35,223 bases of DNA from an uncultured Phascolarctobacterium sp. (GCA_947589605.1 CANQBR010000019.1:1-35223), one strand, 5' to 3'; numbered from the stretch's first letter, positions 1 through 8,615 are shown. Numbers and translations: made by a program. The notes: generated by a model from the letters alone, not told the origin.

Positions 1-2
1 CT

Positions 3-992
3 ACTCGGGCCGTGCTGCTGGTGCAGGCTCTGGCTCTCGGCACCGACGAAGCGGCGGTCCTGGCCGGTAAAGTGCTTTTGATCAGCGCACTGGCGGCCTG
101 TCTTTTGATCATCGTTTTCATCGTGCCCATGTCGTGGCACATCACCGATTCTCTCAACAAGATGCGCTCCATCGCCCTGCGCTTGGCCGATAAAGATTAC
201 GATGCCCGCTGCCGGATCGAACAGGACGACGAGATCGGGGAACTGGCCAACACTTTGGACACCTTGGCAGCCCGTTTGGCCGCCGCCGAAAAAGAGAGCC
301 TGAAGCTGGAGCAGCTGCGCAAAGATTTTTTCTCCAATGTTTCTCACGAGCTGCGCACGCCGGTGACCGTCATCCGCAGCAGTTTGGAAGCTTTGGCCGA
401 AGGAGTGGTGACCGAGCCCGAACAGGTGGCCGCCTACCGCAGCAGCATCATCAGAGAAACGAAAACTTTAGAGCGGTTGATCGACGATCTTTTGGAATAT
501 TCCCGCTTGCAGAACCCGGATTACAAGATCGAAAAAAGTTTGATAAATTTGTGCGATGTGCTGCGTGATGCGGCCAGGGCCGCAAGACAGCTGGGCAGAG
601 AAAAAGAGATGGAAGTCAGCCTGCAGCTGGACCGAGATGTCTGCCTTTTAAAGGGCGACTACGGGCGGCTGCGGCAGCTGCTGTTGATCTTCATCAATAA
701 CGGCATAAAATTTTCGCCGGCAAAAAGCAAGTTGGAGCTCAGTCTGCAGGGCAGAGAAGTGCGGGTCACCGATCACGGCCGGGGGATGAGCGAAGAAGAA
801 GTGACTCACGCTTTCGACAAATTTTACAGCAGGGCCGGCGAAAACGACGAAGAAGGCAGCGGCTTAGGGCTGGCCATCGCCAAGCAGATAGCTCTGCGCC
901 ACGATATGAAGCTGGAGCTTAAGAGCGAATTGGGAAGTTTCACCACTGTCATCGTACATTTGCCGCCGCCTGCGGAGGCGGCAGAGGTCTGA
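3..992 (+). CDS. Sensor histidine kinase, C-terminal part (5' end outside window)
   Basis: The reading frame is open to the window edge, so the start and the extracellular sensor region are missing. Counting from the first in-window GTG (12), there is a membrane helix at about residues 17-40, a HAMP linker to about 100 and the dimerisation/phosphoacceptor motif SHELRTP with His112. The ATPase domain follows, with N-box INNGIKFS (about 228-235), G1 box DHGRGM, an F-box-like FDKFYS and G2 box GSGLGLAI. This is the standard transmembrane two-component kinase layout, and autophosphorylation of His112 is expected. A partner response regulator would be expected just upstream but is not visible. The next gene follows after 52 bp with no terminator seen. 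The signal sensed cannot be deduced. Confidence 0.93.
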   Translation, partial: TRAVLLVQALALGTDEAAVLAGKVLLISALAACLLIIVFIVPMSWHITDSLNKMRSIALRLADKDYDARCRIEQDDEIGELANTLDTLAARLAAAEKESLKLEQLRKDFFSNVSHELRTPVTVIRSSLEALAEGVVTEPEQVAAYRSSIIRETKTLERLIDDLLEYSRLQNPDYKIEKSLINLCDVLRDAARAARQLGREKEMEVSLQLDRDVCLLKGDYGRLRQLLLIFINNGIKFSPAKSKLELSLQGREVRVTDHGRGMSEEEVTHAFDKFYSRAGENDEEGSGLGLAIAKQIALRHDMKLELKSELGSFTTVIVHLPPPAEAAEV

Positions 993-1044
993 GAAAGATA
1001 TTTGCGGCAAAAAACGCAGACAGTCAGCTTAGAGGAGCGGGAAA

Positions 1045-1794
1045 ATGGCCGACTACGGTTGCGCCGGACTTACGGCGGTGATAACGGGAGGTACTTCGGG
1101 CTTGGGCTTGGCTGCGGCAAAATTGCTGGCCGCCGACGGCGCCGCAGTATATATATTGGGAAGAAACGAAGAACGAGGAGCGAAGGCTCTCGTTGAATTA
1201 AAGGCTGCGGCGAAAAACAAAGTGACTTATATCCGCTGTGACGTCGAAGACAAAAGAGTTTGCGAAAAAGCCATGGCTGCCGCCGCCGAGAGCGGGCCCA
1301 TCCATCTTTTGCTGACCAGCGCCGGCTTTTATCGGGAAGGACCGCTGCAAAATATCGACGACAAGGCTTTTGACGCCATGATGGCGGTGAATGTGAAAGG
1401 CTGTTTTTATGCCATCGCCGCAGCTCTGCCCTATTTCGGCGAGAACGCCGCCGTCTGCACCGTAGCCTCCGATGCGGGAGTGGCGGGAAATCGCGGCTGC
1501 TCTCTTTATTGTGCATCCAAAGGAGCAGTGGTGGCCCTCACCAAAGCTTTGGCGTTGGACTTGGCTCCCCGGGTGAGGGTCAACTGCGTCTGCCCCGGCG
1601 ATGCCGACACGCCTTTGGTAGCGGAGCAGCTGGCCGCCGCCTCTTACACCAGAGCGGATATGGAGGCAGTTTATCCTTTGGGACGGATAGCCAAAGCAGA
1701 AGAAGTGGCCCACGTCATCTGTTCGCTGCTTTCTCCCGCCAACGGCTTCATGACCGGCAGCATCGTCAGCGTGGACGGCGGCCTCACGGCTTAA
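1045..1794 (+). CDS. Short-chain dehydrogenase/reductase (SDR) family oxidoreductase
   Basis: The 249-residue protein has the usual length of a classical SDR. The N-terminal dinucleotide-binding motif is TGGTSGLG (about residues 14-21), the acidic residue region is CDVED, and the active-site motif is YCASK, with the catalytic Ser in the preceding VASDAG segment. The C-terminal GSIVSVDGG is typical of FabG-like SDRs. The ATG at 1045 has an AGAGGAG ribosome site. The family reduces or oxidises carbonyl/hydroxyl groups with NAD(P)H, and the substrate is unknown. It lies between a histidine kinase and glutamate racemase, which says little about its role. Confidence 0.9.
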   Translation: MADYGCAGLTAVITGGTSGLGLAAAKLLAADGAAVYILGRNEERGAKALVELKAAAKNKVTYIRCDVEDKRVCEKAMAAAAESGPIHLLLTSAGFYREGPLQNIDDKAFDAMMAVNVKGCFYAIAAALPYFGENAAVCTVASDAGVAGNRGCSLYCASKGAVVALTKALALDLAPRVRVNCVCPGDADTPLVAEQLAAASYTRADMEAVYPLGRIAKAEEVAHVICSLLSPANGFMTGSIVSVDGGLTA

Positions 1795-1926
1795 AAAATT
1801 TTTTCGAGCCCGAACTTTTCGGCCTTTGCCGTTTTGAAAAAAGCGCGGCCTTTTGCGAGAAGATGAAAAATTTTCGACAAACGCTCCAAAGCCGTTTGTT
1901 TCCTTAAAAAAGAGGAGGGGCATGAC

Positions 1927-2748
1927 ATGCCGGACAAAAAAGATCTGCAGAAAAGACCCATAGGCGTATTGGACAGCGGCGTAGGCGGGCTCTCCGTCCT
2001 CAAAGCTCTCGTGAAGGAACTTCCCAACGAAGATTTCCTCTACCTCGGCGATACCGCCCGCACTCCCTACGGGACCAGAGCAGAAGAAGAGATAAGAAAA
2101 TTCGTGGAAGAAATGCTCTGCTATTTGGAAGAACAAAAAGTTAAACAGGCAGTGCTGGCCTGCAACACCATCACCGCTTTGGGCTGCGACCGTTTGCAAA
2201 AAGCCCACCCCTTCGGTCTGGTAGGCATGAGCAAAGGAGAGCAACAGCTTTTGGCAGTCAGCAAAAAGAAAAAGATCGGCATCATGGCCACGCCCTTCAC
2301 CGTTGCTTCCGCCATGCACAAAAAAGCTTTAGAGGCTATCGACCCTGCTGTACAAGTTTATCCCGTGCCCTGTCCCAAGTTCGTCCCCCTCGTGGAAGGG
2401 GAGCGCTTCGCCGGGCCGGAACTCGCCTCTGCCGTCGACGAATATACGCGGCCGTTGAAAGAAGCCGGCGTAGATGCCGTGTGTCTTTCTTGCACTCATT
2501 ATCCTTTTTTGCAAAAAGAAGTGCAGGCTGCACTCGGCTCTGCAGTCACCGTCATCGACCCGGCGGAGGCTACCGCCGTTCTTTGCCGACAGCAACTGGA
2601 AAGAGAAGGCCTGTTGAACGAAGGGGAGGCAAAAGGCAGCGTCACCGTTTGCTGCACCGCCGATATAGAAAGAGTTCGACGTTTAGCCGCACGGATGCTG
2701 TCAGAGCGGGAGTGCGATTTCAGAATGGTTACACTTCCGTCAAAGTAA
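1927..2748 (+). CDS. murI: Glutamate racemase
   Basis: Glutamate racemase makes D-glutamate for peptidoglycan by a two-cysteine, cofactor-free mechanism. The 273-residue protein shows the family signature DSGVGGLSV near the N-terminus, then GDTARTPYG, the first catalytic Cys in LACNTITA and the second in LSCTHYP with its adjacent His. Length and motif order match MurI. The ATG at 1927 is preceded by AGAGGAGGGG. The flanking motifs (ACNTITA, SCTHYP) differ slightly from the commonest forms (ACNTASA, GCTHYP), but every catalytic residue is present. It appears to be monocistronic or the end of a short unit. Confidence 0.94.
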   Translation: MPDKKDLQKRPIGVLDSGVGGLSVLKALVKELPNEDFLYLGDTARTPYGTRAEEEIRKFVEEMLCYLEEQKVKQAVLACNTITALGCDRLQKAHPFGLVGMSKGEQQLLAVSKKKKIGIMATPFTVASAMHKKALEAIDPAVQVYPVPCPKFVPLVEGERFAGPELASAVDEYTRPLKEAGVDAVCLSCTHYPFLQKEVQAALGSAVTVIDPAEATAVLCRQQLEREGLLNEGEAKGSVTVCCTADIERVRRLAARMLSERECDFRMVTLPSK

Positions 2749-2778
2749 ATTTAAAAAAATTTCACAATCATTTATGAA

Positions 2779-2817
2779 CGGCAGGATTTTTTCCGCCGAT
2801 GTCTAATATTTTTTTTG
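2779..2817 (+). terminator. Possible weak terminator after murI
   Basis: An imperfect stem, CGGC-A-GGA with TTCC-GCCG, lies 30 bases after the murI stop. It is followed ten bases later by a run of eight T. The separation between stem and T-run is unusual, so this call is weak. Confidence 0.35.
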
Positions 2818-2877
2818 TTTATTGATATGAATATGTGTTTTGTGCCGTTTTCGGTTTTTTCAGTTGGCTTGCGATCG

Positions 2878-2950
2878 AGGGGATTCTGCAAAGGTCAGCA
2901 GAGCAGACGGCCCCTGCCGGTTTCATGCCCGATGAAACTGGCTTTTCTTA
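2878..2950 (+). promoter_or_regulatory. Structured leader with terminator-like hairpin ahead of the antiporter operon
   Basis: About 70-140 bases before the first antiporter gene two nested helices can be drawn: AGGGG (2878-2882) with CCCCT (2911-2915), enclosing TCTGC (2885-2889) with GCAGA (2898-2902, or alternatively 2903-2907). Directly abutting is an 11-bp hairpin, GCCGGTTTCAT (2916-2926) with ATGAAACTGGC (2932-2942), with one G-T pair, followed by TTTTCTTATTTT. A compact folded domain followed immediately by an intrinsic terminator is the architecture of a transcription-attenuating riboswitch. Cation-antiporter genes are known targets of Na+ and Li+ riboswitch classes. I do not recognise a specific class by eye. 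Confidence 0.55.
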
Positions 2951-3015
2951 TTTTCTCCGCTGTTTTTCAAACTGTGATGCCGTTTTGAGCATAACGATAA
3001 AGAAAGGTGGTAACC

Positions 3016-3585
3016 GTGTTTAAGGAAGAACAAAATGTAGTCGGTTCCCCGCTGTTGCACAAAAGTTGTCTCTTTCTTCTGCTGTTCGCCTTTTGGATGG
3101 CTTTGGCAGGCAGGACGGAAACGAAGTTCATCGTCTACGGCCTGCTCACCAGCGCCGTAACGGTGTGGATAACCTATCCGTTGATGCTGGTGCCCAACAA
3201 GGCCGGCGATAAGAGATACTATGTGCTGGGCATCTCCGTTTTCAAACTTTTAAACTATTCCGTGTGGCTGCTGTGGCAATTGATCTTGGCCAACATAGAC
3301 GTGCTTTTGGCAACTACCGGACAGGTGATGGCCATCGACCCCAAGGTGGTGCGCTTTTACTTCAAAGCGGAGAACCCCATGGCTTCGATAGTGCTGGCCG
3401 ACAGCATCACCCTCACTCCCGGCACGGTGACCATCAATGTCACGGACGACGGGCTGTTTGAGATACACGCCCTCACCCCCGGCGCGGCCTCGGGAGTTTT
3501 GGACGGGTCCATGCAGAAGAAAGTGGCTTGGCTCTTCGATGAGCCTCTGCAGTTTGCCGTAGCGGAAGAGGAGGTGCCGGCATGA
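3016..3585 (+). CDS. mnhE: Mrp/Mnh antiporter subunit E (MbhA-like)
   Basis: First gene of the antiporter operon, 189 residues. Two or three hydrophobic helices near the N-terminus are followed by a soluble domain containing VRFYFKAENPMASIVLADSI-type sequence and LTPGTVTI, the MnhE/MrpE hallmark. MrpE is a structural subunit of the multisubunit Na+/H+ antiporter in the inner membrane. I chose GTG 3016 over the in-frame GTG 3007 because AAAGGTGG sits correctly for 3016. The stop overlaps the next start by four bases. Confidence 0.9.
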   Translation: MFKEEQNVVGSPLLHKSCLFLLLFAFWMALAGRTETKFIVYGLLTSAVTVWITYPLMLVPNKAGDKRYYVLGISVFKLLNYSVWLLWQLILANIDVLLATTGQVMAIDPKVVRFYFKAENPMASIVLADSITLTPGTVTINVTDDGLFEIHALTPGAASGVLDGSMQKKVAWLFDEPLQFAVAEEEVPA

Positions 3586-3845
3586 AGATAATCTTCATCA
3601 TCGTGATGTTCGGCATAGTTCTGATCATCGGCGCTATGCTGGAGAGACTTTTTCACGGGCCCACCATTTACGACAGGATGAACGGTTTGGGCGTCATCGG
3701 CGCCGACACGATCTTGCTTTTGGTGCTTTTCGGTTACGTGGACGGGCGTCCCGATATGTATGTGGACATCGCCATCTCTTATGCGATGATGGGCTTTATC
3801 GGGTCCGTCATCGTGGCCAAATATCTGGGAGGTAAGAAGCTATGA
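3582..3845 (+). CDS. mnhF: Mrp/Mnh antiporter subunit F (MbhB-like)
   Basis: An 87-residue protein with three hydrophobic helices, the normal size for MrpF. The segment GPTIYDRMNGLGVIGADTI between helices 1 and 2 is the diagnostic MrpF motif (family form GPt..DRv.alD). It overlaps mnhE upstream and mnhG downstream by four bases each, implying translational coupling. It is an integral subunit of the antiporter membrane arm. Confidence 0.92.
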   Translation: MKIIFIIVMFGIVLIIGAMLERLFHGPTIYDRMNGLGVIGADTILLLVLFGYVDGRPDMYVDIAISYAMMGFIGSVIVAKYLGGKKL

Positions 3846-4249
3846 GCATTACCTTGGATATGTTGAGGCAGGGCATCGCCGCTCTCTTCCTCTTGGGCGG
3901 CCTGGTCTTCTTCGTAGGCTCCGCCATAGGCATGCTGCGGCTGCCCGATTTTTACACCAGAGTCCATGCTTCCGGCAACAGCGAGACTTTGGGCTGCATG
4001 TTGTCTTTTATCGGCCTGATCATTTACGAAGGCTTGACGCTGACCTCTTTGAAGATGGTCTTCGTTTTCCTCATCGTTTTCTTGGCCAATCCTATCGGCA
4101 GCCACATTTTGGGCAAAGCAGCCTATAAGTCGGGCCATCCTGTGTGGACGCTGGCTTCCAAAGATGCGCCCAAGGTGCTCAGCGGCCAGCCCCAGGGGAG
4201 CAGCGCCAACGAGCCCATGGGCAGTTTGCCGGCGAAGGAGGGGAACTGA
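3842..4249 (+). CDS. mnhG: Mrp/Mnh antiporter subunit G (MbhC-like)
   Basis: A 135-residue protein with three transmembrane helices. The motif GMLRLPDFYTRVHASGNSET is characteristic of MrpG/MnhG, which normally reads GllRlPDvytRlHA. FLANPIGSHILGKAAYKSG is the second conserved block. The tail after residue 105 (KDAPKVLSGQ onward) is hydrophilic and longer than in many homologues. It is translationally coupled to mnhF, and the next ATG follows its stop directly. Confidence 0.92.
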   Translation: MSITLDMLRQGIAALFLLGGLVFFVGSAIGMLRLPDFYTRVHASGNSETLGCMLSFIGLIIYEGLTLTSLKMVFVFLIVFLANPIGSHILGKAAYKSGHPVWTLASKDAPKVLSGQPQGSSANEPMGSLPAKEGN

Positions 4250-4250
4250 G

Positions 4251-4493
4251 ATGCAGATATATATCATTGAAGCTGTCTTGCTGATCTTTCTCATTGCCAT
4301 CACCTGCGCCGTGATCTTCTGCAAAGATATCCTCAGCGCGGCTATCATTTACAGCGGCTTCAGTTTTACCGCCGTGCTCCTTTATTTGATGATGGGTTCT
4401 CCCGACGTGGCCTTCACCGAGGCAGTCATAGGGAGCATCTCCACCGTATTTTTCGTAGCTTCTTTGAAGACTATAGATAGGTGGTGTAAATAA
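4251..4493 (+). CDS. DUF4040/MbhD-like subunit (detached MrpA C-terminal segment)
   Basis: An 80-residue protein with three helices. The block AAIIYSGFSFTAVLLYLMMG-SPDVAFTEAVIGS is the DUF4040 signature. The same sequence forms the C-terminal part of the large MrpA subunit in Bacillus-type Mrp antiporters and the stand-alone MbhD of membrane-bound hydrogenases. The start at ATG 4251 has GGAGGGG upstream; a longer frame start inside mnhG is not needed. The conserved acidic residues (D in SPDVAFTE, E in TEAV) are thought to line the cation/proton path. Being a separate gene marks this as the split form of the complex. Confidence 0.88.
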   Translation: MQIYIIEAVLLIFLIAITCAVIFCKDILSAAIIYSGFSFTAVLLYLMMGSPDVAFTEAVIGSISTVFFVASLKTIDRWCK

Positions 4494-4810
4494 TGCGAGG
4501 GCTGGTTGCTGTTTTACTTGCTATCATGACAGGGCTCTTCTGCTTGGTGATCACCTATTTGCCGAAAATAGGCTCTGCGGATACGGCTCCTAACCGACAC
4601 GTGACCCCCGTCTACATCGCCCGCAGCGCCGAAGACACCGGCTCCCCCAACATCGTGACCGGCGTCATCATCGACTACAGAGGCTTTGATACCATGTGGG
4701 AGACTTCGGTGATGTTCTTGGCCGGCGTGACCACGGTGCTGGTGCTCACCAGCAACACCATGGGCCGCAAGCCCGAGAAAGACGGAGAGGAAGGAGAGGT
4801 TATCAAATGA
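4493..4810 (+). CDS. MbhE-like antiporter subunit
   Basis: A 105-residue protein with an N-terminal helix, a periplasmic-type stretch and a second helix. The segment SPNIVTGVIIDYRGFDTMWE-T is the signature of the MbhE family, equivalent to the last part of MrpA (family form N.VtaIl.dyRgfDTlgE). It overlaps the preceding gene by one base and the next by four. Together with the previous gene it supplies the two MrpA C-terminal modules as separate polypeptides. Confidence 0.88.
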   Translation: MRGLVAVLLAIMTGLFCLVITYLPKIGSADTAPNRHVTPVYIARSAEDTGSPNIVTGVIIDYRGFDTMWETSVMFLAGVTTVLVLTSNTMGRKPEKDGEEGEVIK

Positions 4811-5259
4811 AAGAACCATTTGGCGGTCTCATCCTCAATGTGGCATTCAGGCTGCTGGTGCCTTTCACCATCGTCTATGCCATCTATGTGCTCTGCTTGG
4901 GCGAATATTCTCCCGGCGGCGGTTTCCAGGCCGGTGCCGTCCTTTCCGTAGGCGTTCTTTTGAGCCGCCTGATCTTGGGAGAAAACGCAAAGTTCAACGT
5001 GCTGGGCAAGACCTCGGTGGTTTTGGCCGGCGTAGGCACTTTCATCTACGCCTTCACCGGCTGGCTCACTCTTTTCGGCGGAGCGAAATTTTTCTTGGAT
5101 TACAACTACATGCCTATCCACATGGAACCGCAGCATGAGATGCATGCTCTGGGCATCTTTCTCATCGAGATAGGCGTGGCCATCTGCGTAATGATGACCA
5201 TCATCAACTTGCTGGATGCGATCGTGAAGAGGGGGGCCGATAATGGAGATGTTGAATGA
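4807..5259 (+). CDS. mnhB: Mrp/Mnh antiporter subunit B (MbhF-like)
   Basis: A 150-residue protein with four helices. The conserved GEYSPGGGFQAGAVLS segment is the MnhB motif (family G.h.PGGGFiaG). The start ATG 4807 lies in the ATGA overlap with the previous stop; the frame extends further upstream, but the overlap, the position of GAGAGG and homologue length all favour this start. It is an integral subunit of the membrane arm. It overlaps mnhC by 17 bases. Confidence 0.91.
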   Translation: MKEPFGGLILNVAFRLLVPFTIVYAIYVLCLGEYSPGGGFQAGAVLSVGVLLSRLILGENAKFNVLGKTSVVLAGVGTFIYAFTGWLTLFGGAKFFLDYNYMPIHMEPQHEMHALGIFLIEIGVAICVMMTIINLLDAIVKRGADNGDVE

Positions 5260-5617
5260 ATTCCTGAAGACCAGAGGCATTTACGCTCTGGTCATGATCC
5301 TGTTCTTCCTGGGCGTTTACGGCATGGTCTTGAGCAAAAACTATATGAAAAAATTGATGGCCATGAATGTGATGCAGGTAGCTGTCATCTTCTTCTACCT
5401 GTGCTTTGCTCAGAAAGACGGAGGCATGATACCCATCCAGAACGGGCTCACCACGAATCCCGATGCCTACATCAACCCGCTGCCCCACGGCTTGATGCTG
5501 ACGGCCATCGTAGTAAGTTTAGGTACTACGGGCGTGGCCATCGCCCTTTTGATGAGGATCAAAGAGATCTTCGGTTCTCTGGAGGAAGTTGAGATACTGA
5601 GGAGGGCGTCAAAATGA
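5243..5617 (+). CDS. mnhC: Mrp/Mnh antiporter subunit C (NuoK-like)
   Basis: A 124-residue protein with three transmembrane helices, homologous to complex I subunit NuoK. GVYGMVLSKNYMKKLMAMNV and the later NPLPHGLMLTAIVVSLG-TTGVA block are the MrpC hallmarks; the second is near invariant (dPlPQALvLTAIVIg.a). The first in-frame ATG, 5243, is preceded by GAGGGGGG. It overlaps both neighbours, as do nearly all genes here. Confidence 0.93.
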   Translation: MEMLNEFLKTRGIYALVMILFFLGVYGMVLSKNYMKKLMAMNVMQVAVIFFYLCFAQKDGGMIPIQNGLTTNPDAYINPLPHGLMLTAIVVSLGTTGVAIALLMRIKEIFGSLEEVEILRRASK

Positions 5618-7113
5618 ATTTCGTTCAACATGCGCCCGTCTTCATCGTCCTTTTGCCCTTGACCGCTTCTCTCCTCTGTCTGCTTTTCAGCCGTATCAGC
5701 CGTAACTTAGGATCATACATAGTGATCGCCGCCATTTTCGGCGCCTTCCTCAGTGCGGCGACGGTGCTGAAGCAGGTGCTGGCTTCCGGCGGTCAGGCCA
5801 TCCATTATTGGATGGGCGGCTGGGAACCGCCTATCGGCATCGAGTTCGTTTTGGATCCGCTGAACAGCGTTCTGGCAGTGCTGGTGACTTTCATCGCTTT
5901 GATGGTGAGCATCTACAGCCGTCCTTTCGTGAAGAGAGAGGACTGGCTCCACCTCGGCGGCTATTACACTCTCTTCGGCCTCTTGTGCGTGGGGCTTTGC
6001 GGCATGATCATCACCGGTGACGTGTTCAACCTTTACGTTTATCTGGAGATCATGAGCCTTTCCGGTTACGGCCTCATTGCCCTCGGCGGCAGAAAATCGA
6101 TGCTGGCCGCTTTTCGCTATTTGCTCATCGGCACCATCGGCGCTTCCCTCTACCTTTTGGGAGTCGGCTATCTTTACGCCATGACCGGCACCTTGAACAT
6201 GGCCGACTTGGCCAAGTTGGTGGCGGCCCATTTGGATTCGCCTCTTTTTGCCATGGCGGTGGCCTGCTTCATCATCGGCTTCGGCATCAAGATGGCCCTC
6301 TTCCCCCTGCACGGCTGGCAACCGGACGCCTACACCTTTTCCCATCCGGGTGCGGCTGCCTTCATCGCCGGCTGTATGAGCAAGGCTCCGGCCTATGCTA
6401 TGGTCCGCTTCCTTTACTACATTTTCCATGTTGACAATCTGGTGGTCCACAGCGCTCTCAACGTTATAGGGTTGTTGGGCATCGCCGGTATCCTGATAGG
6501 CTCCATCATGGCTCTGGCCCAATTCGATTTTCGCCGCATGCTGGCCTATTCTTCCGTGGCTCAGATCGGCTACATCGCTATCGGCTTGGCCATGGGCAAT
6601 TTATACGGCTTCATAGGCGCTGTGCTGCACATGATCAATCATGCGTTCATGAAGAGCGCCCTATTCTTGGTGATCGGGGGCATCCAATACCGTTTCGGAG
6701 AGGTCAACCTCTACCGTTTGGGAGGGATGCATAAAAAGATCCCCATCAGCACCGTCACCCTGACCTTGGCAGCTCTCTCCATGATCGGCCTGCCTCCTAC
6801 CTGCGGCTTCTTCAGCAAATGGTATTTGATGTTAGGTGCTTATACCGGCGCTCAATATTTTTACATCGCCGTGCTGGTGATCAGCTCCCTCTTGAATGCC
6901 ATCTACTTCTTCCGCATCATCGAGCAGGTGTTCGTGCAGCGTGAGGCTTCTCTTACCGAGATACAGCCGCCGTCCACCAAGTTGGGGCTGCCCATAGAGA
7001 TGGCGGTGCCCATCGTGGTGATGGGCTTGGCTATTTTGGTGCTGGGCTTCTGTAACGGAGACATCGTCACCGATGTGCTTAAAGTCGGCTTGCCGGAGGT
7101 GTTTCTGAGATGA
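5614..7113 (+). CDS. mnhD: Mrp/Mnh antiporter subunit D, first proton-pumping-type subunit
   Basis: A 499-residue NuoL/M/N-family membrane protein of about 14 helices. Residues essential for proton transfer in this family are all present: Glu145 in NLYVYLEIMSLSGYG, Lys226 in FGIKMALFPLHGWQPDAY with His233, and Lys257 in CMSKAPAYAMVRF. It sits after mnhC in the same order as MbhG-MbhH. It is the first and most canonical of three related antiporter-like subunits in this operon. It overlaps the neighbouring genes by four bases at each end. Confidence 0.93.
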   Translation: MNFVQHAPVFIVLLPLTASLLCLLFSRISRNLGSYIVIAAIFGAFLSAATVLKQVLASGGQAIHYWMGGWEPPIGIEFVLDPLNSVLAVLVTFIALMVSIYSRPFVKREDWLHLGGYYTLFGLLCVGLCGMIITGDVFNLYVYLEIMSLSGYGLIALGGRKSMLAAFRYLLIGTIGASLYLLGVGYLYAMTGTLNMADLAKLVAAHLDSPLFAMAVACFIIGFGIKMALFPLHGWQPDAYTFSHPGAAAFIAGCMSKAPAYAMVRFLYYIFHVDNLVVHSALNVIGLLGIAGILIGSIMALAQFDFRRMLAYSSVAQIGYIAIGLAMGNLYGFIGAVLHMINHAFMKSALFLVIGGIQYRFGEVNLYRLGGMHKKIPISTVTLTLAALSMIGLPPTCGFFSKWYLMLGAYTGAQYFYIAVLVISSLLNAIYFFRIIEQVFVQREASLTEIQPPSTKLGLPIEMAVPIVVMGLAILVLGFCNGDIVTDVLKVGLPEVFLR

Positions 7114-8615
7114 CTATCGTAGATTGCAGACCATTTCTGGCCGTAGGGGTCTCCCTCTTAGCCGCATTGCTCGTCGCCTTCAGCGATAAAAGACCGAATG
7201 TGCGGGAAGCTTGGAGCACCATCGCTTCCTTCATAAAATTCGGCATCATCCTCAGTATGGTGCCGGCGGTACTGAACGGCGATGTGTACACCTACACCCT
7301 CTGTCAGATCACCGATACTGTGGGGCTCACCCTGCGCACCGACCCGGCAGGCATGATCTTCGCCACTTTGGCCTCGATGCTGTGGGTGCCCATCAATTTC
7401 TATTCCATCGGCTACATGCGCTGCAACAATGAAGGCGAGCAGACCGGTTACTTCGCCGCCTTCGCCGTATGTATGAGCGCCTGCATGGGCATAGCCTTGG
7501 CCGAAAATCTGCTCACTTTCTTCATCTTCTACGAGCTTCTCACTTTGGCCAGCTGGCCGCTGGTGCTGCACAAACGCAACGACGAAGCTCTGCTGGCCAG
7601 CCGTAAATATTTGATCTACACTTTGATCAGCGGCCAGTTGTTCTTGGCCGGCGTCATCGCCGTTTATTGCATCGCCGGCAGCATCGACTTCAGGGCCGGC
7701 GGCCTGCTCACCATCGATATGGCTCCCAAATGGGTGCTGCAAAGCGTCTTCGTGCTGATGATCTTGGCAGGCAGCGTGAAGGCTGCGGTGATGCCTCTCC
7801 ACGGGTGGCTGCCCGCCGCCATGATCGCACCTACTCCCGTGTCTGCTCTATTGCACGCGGTGGCAGTGGTCAAGACAGGCGTCTTCTGCGTGCTGAGGAT
7901 CGTTTGCTTCGTTTTCGGCCCCAAACTTTTGGCACAACTGGGCATCATAGACTGCTTGGCTTGGGCGGCGGCCATCAGCATCTTGGTTTCGTCCATGATC
8001 GCTCTTCGTCAGGATAATTTGAAACGGCGGCTGGCCTTCTCCACCGTAGGACAACTTTCCTACATCGTGCTGGGCGCGGCTCTGATCTCTCCTCTCAGCA
8101 TCAAGGGCGCTTACCTGCATCTGGTTGCCCACGCGGTGATGAAGATCACCCTCTTTATGTGCGCGGGCCTCATCATCACCCGCACTCACCGCAACAACAT
8201 CAGCGAGATGTACGGCATAGGCAAAAAATTGCCGGTGACCATGGCCTGCTTCACGATCGCTTCTTTGGGCATAGCGGGCATGCCATTCATAGTCGGTTTC
8301 ATCAGCAAGTGGAATTTGGCCTTAGGCGCCTTGCAGGCGGGCAAGCCTCTCTACATTTTGGTGTGGGTGGCCAGTGCTCTCTTGGCGGCAGGCTACTTGA
8401 TGCCGGTGTGCCAGATGGCTTATTTCCGCAGTGACCCCAGAGAAAAATTCATTCAATACGGTGCCTTCAGTCTCAAAATGCTGGTGCCGATTTGCGTGAC
8501 TACCGCCATCAGCGTCGCTTTGGGCGTTATCCCCAACATCTATCCCCATTTCTATAGACTGGCTGTTATGGCCTCCGAGGCTATTTGCGCCGGCTGGACA
8601 GGAGGGTGGCTGTAA
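7110..8615 (+). CDS. Second NuoL/M/N-family antiporter subunit (MrpA-N/MrpD-like)
   Basis: A 501-residue polytopic protein of the same family as the preceding gene but clearly diverged. The conserved positions are Glu142 in FFIFYELLTLASWP, Lys224 in GSVKAAVMPLHGWLP with His231, His249 in SALLHAVAVVK and Lys255. The PTPVSALLHAVAVVKTG stretch resembles the MrpA N-terminal/NuoL form more than MrpD, so it may stand in for the missing N-terminal half of MrpA. It starts at ATG 7110, overlapping the mnhD stop. The next gene's ATG overlaps its TAA by one base. Confidence 0.9.
   Translation: MTIVDCRPFLAVGVSLLAALLVAFSDKRPNVREAWSTIASFIKFGIILSMVPAVLNGDVYTYTLCQITDTVGLTLRTDPAGMIFATLASMLWVPINFYSIGYMRCNNEGEQTGYFAAFAVCMSACMGIALAENLLTFFIFYELLTLASWPLVLHKRNDEALLASRKYLIYTLISGQLFLAGVIAVYCIAGSIDFRAGGLLTIDMAPKWVLQSVFVLMILAGSVKAAVMPLHGWLPAAMIAPTPVSALLHAVAVVKTGVFCVLRIVCFVFGPKLLAQLGIIDCLAWAAAISILVSSMIALRQDNLKRRLAFSTVGQLSYIVLGAALISPLSIKGAYLHLVAHAVMKITLFMCAGLIITRTHRNNISEMYGIGKKLPVTMACFTIASLGIAGMPFIVGFISKWNLALGALQAGKPLYILVWVASALLAAGYLMPVCQMAYFRSDPREKFIQYGAFSLKMLVPICVTTAISVALGVIPNIYPHFYRLAVMASEAICAGWTGGWL

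Noticed and set aside
1795-1926. Possible 35-bp array between the SDR and murI genes
   Set aside because: Two A/T-tract plus TTTTCGA elements lie 70 bases apart, but the intermediate unit is missing, so the periodicity is not convincing.
2835-3023. 62-codon frame in the antiporter leader
   Set aside because: It runs through the leader helices and the terminator hairpin, overlaps the true mnhE start and has no ribosome site.
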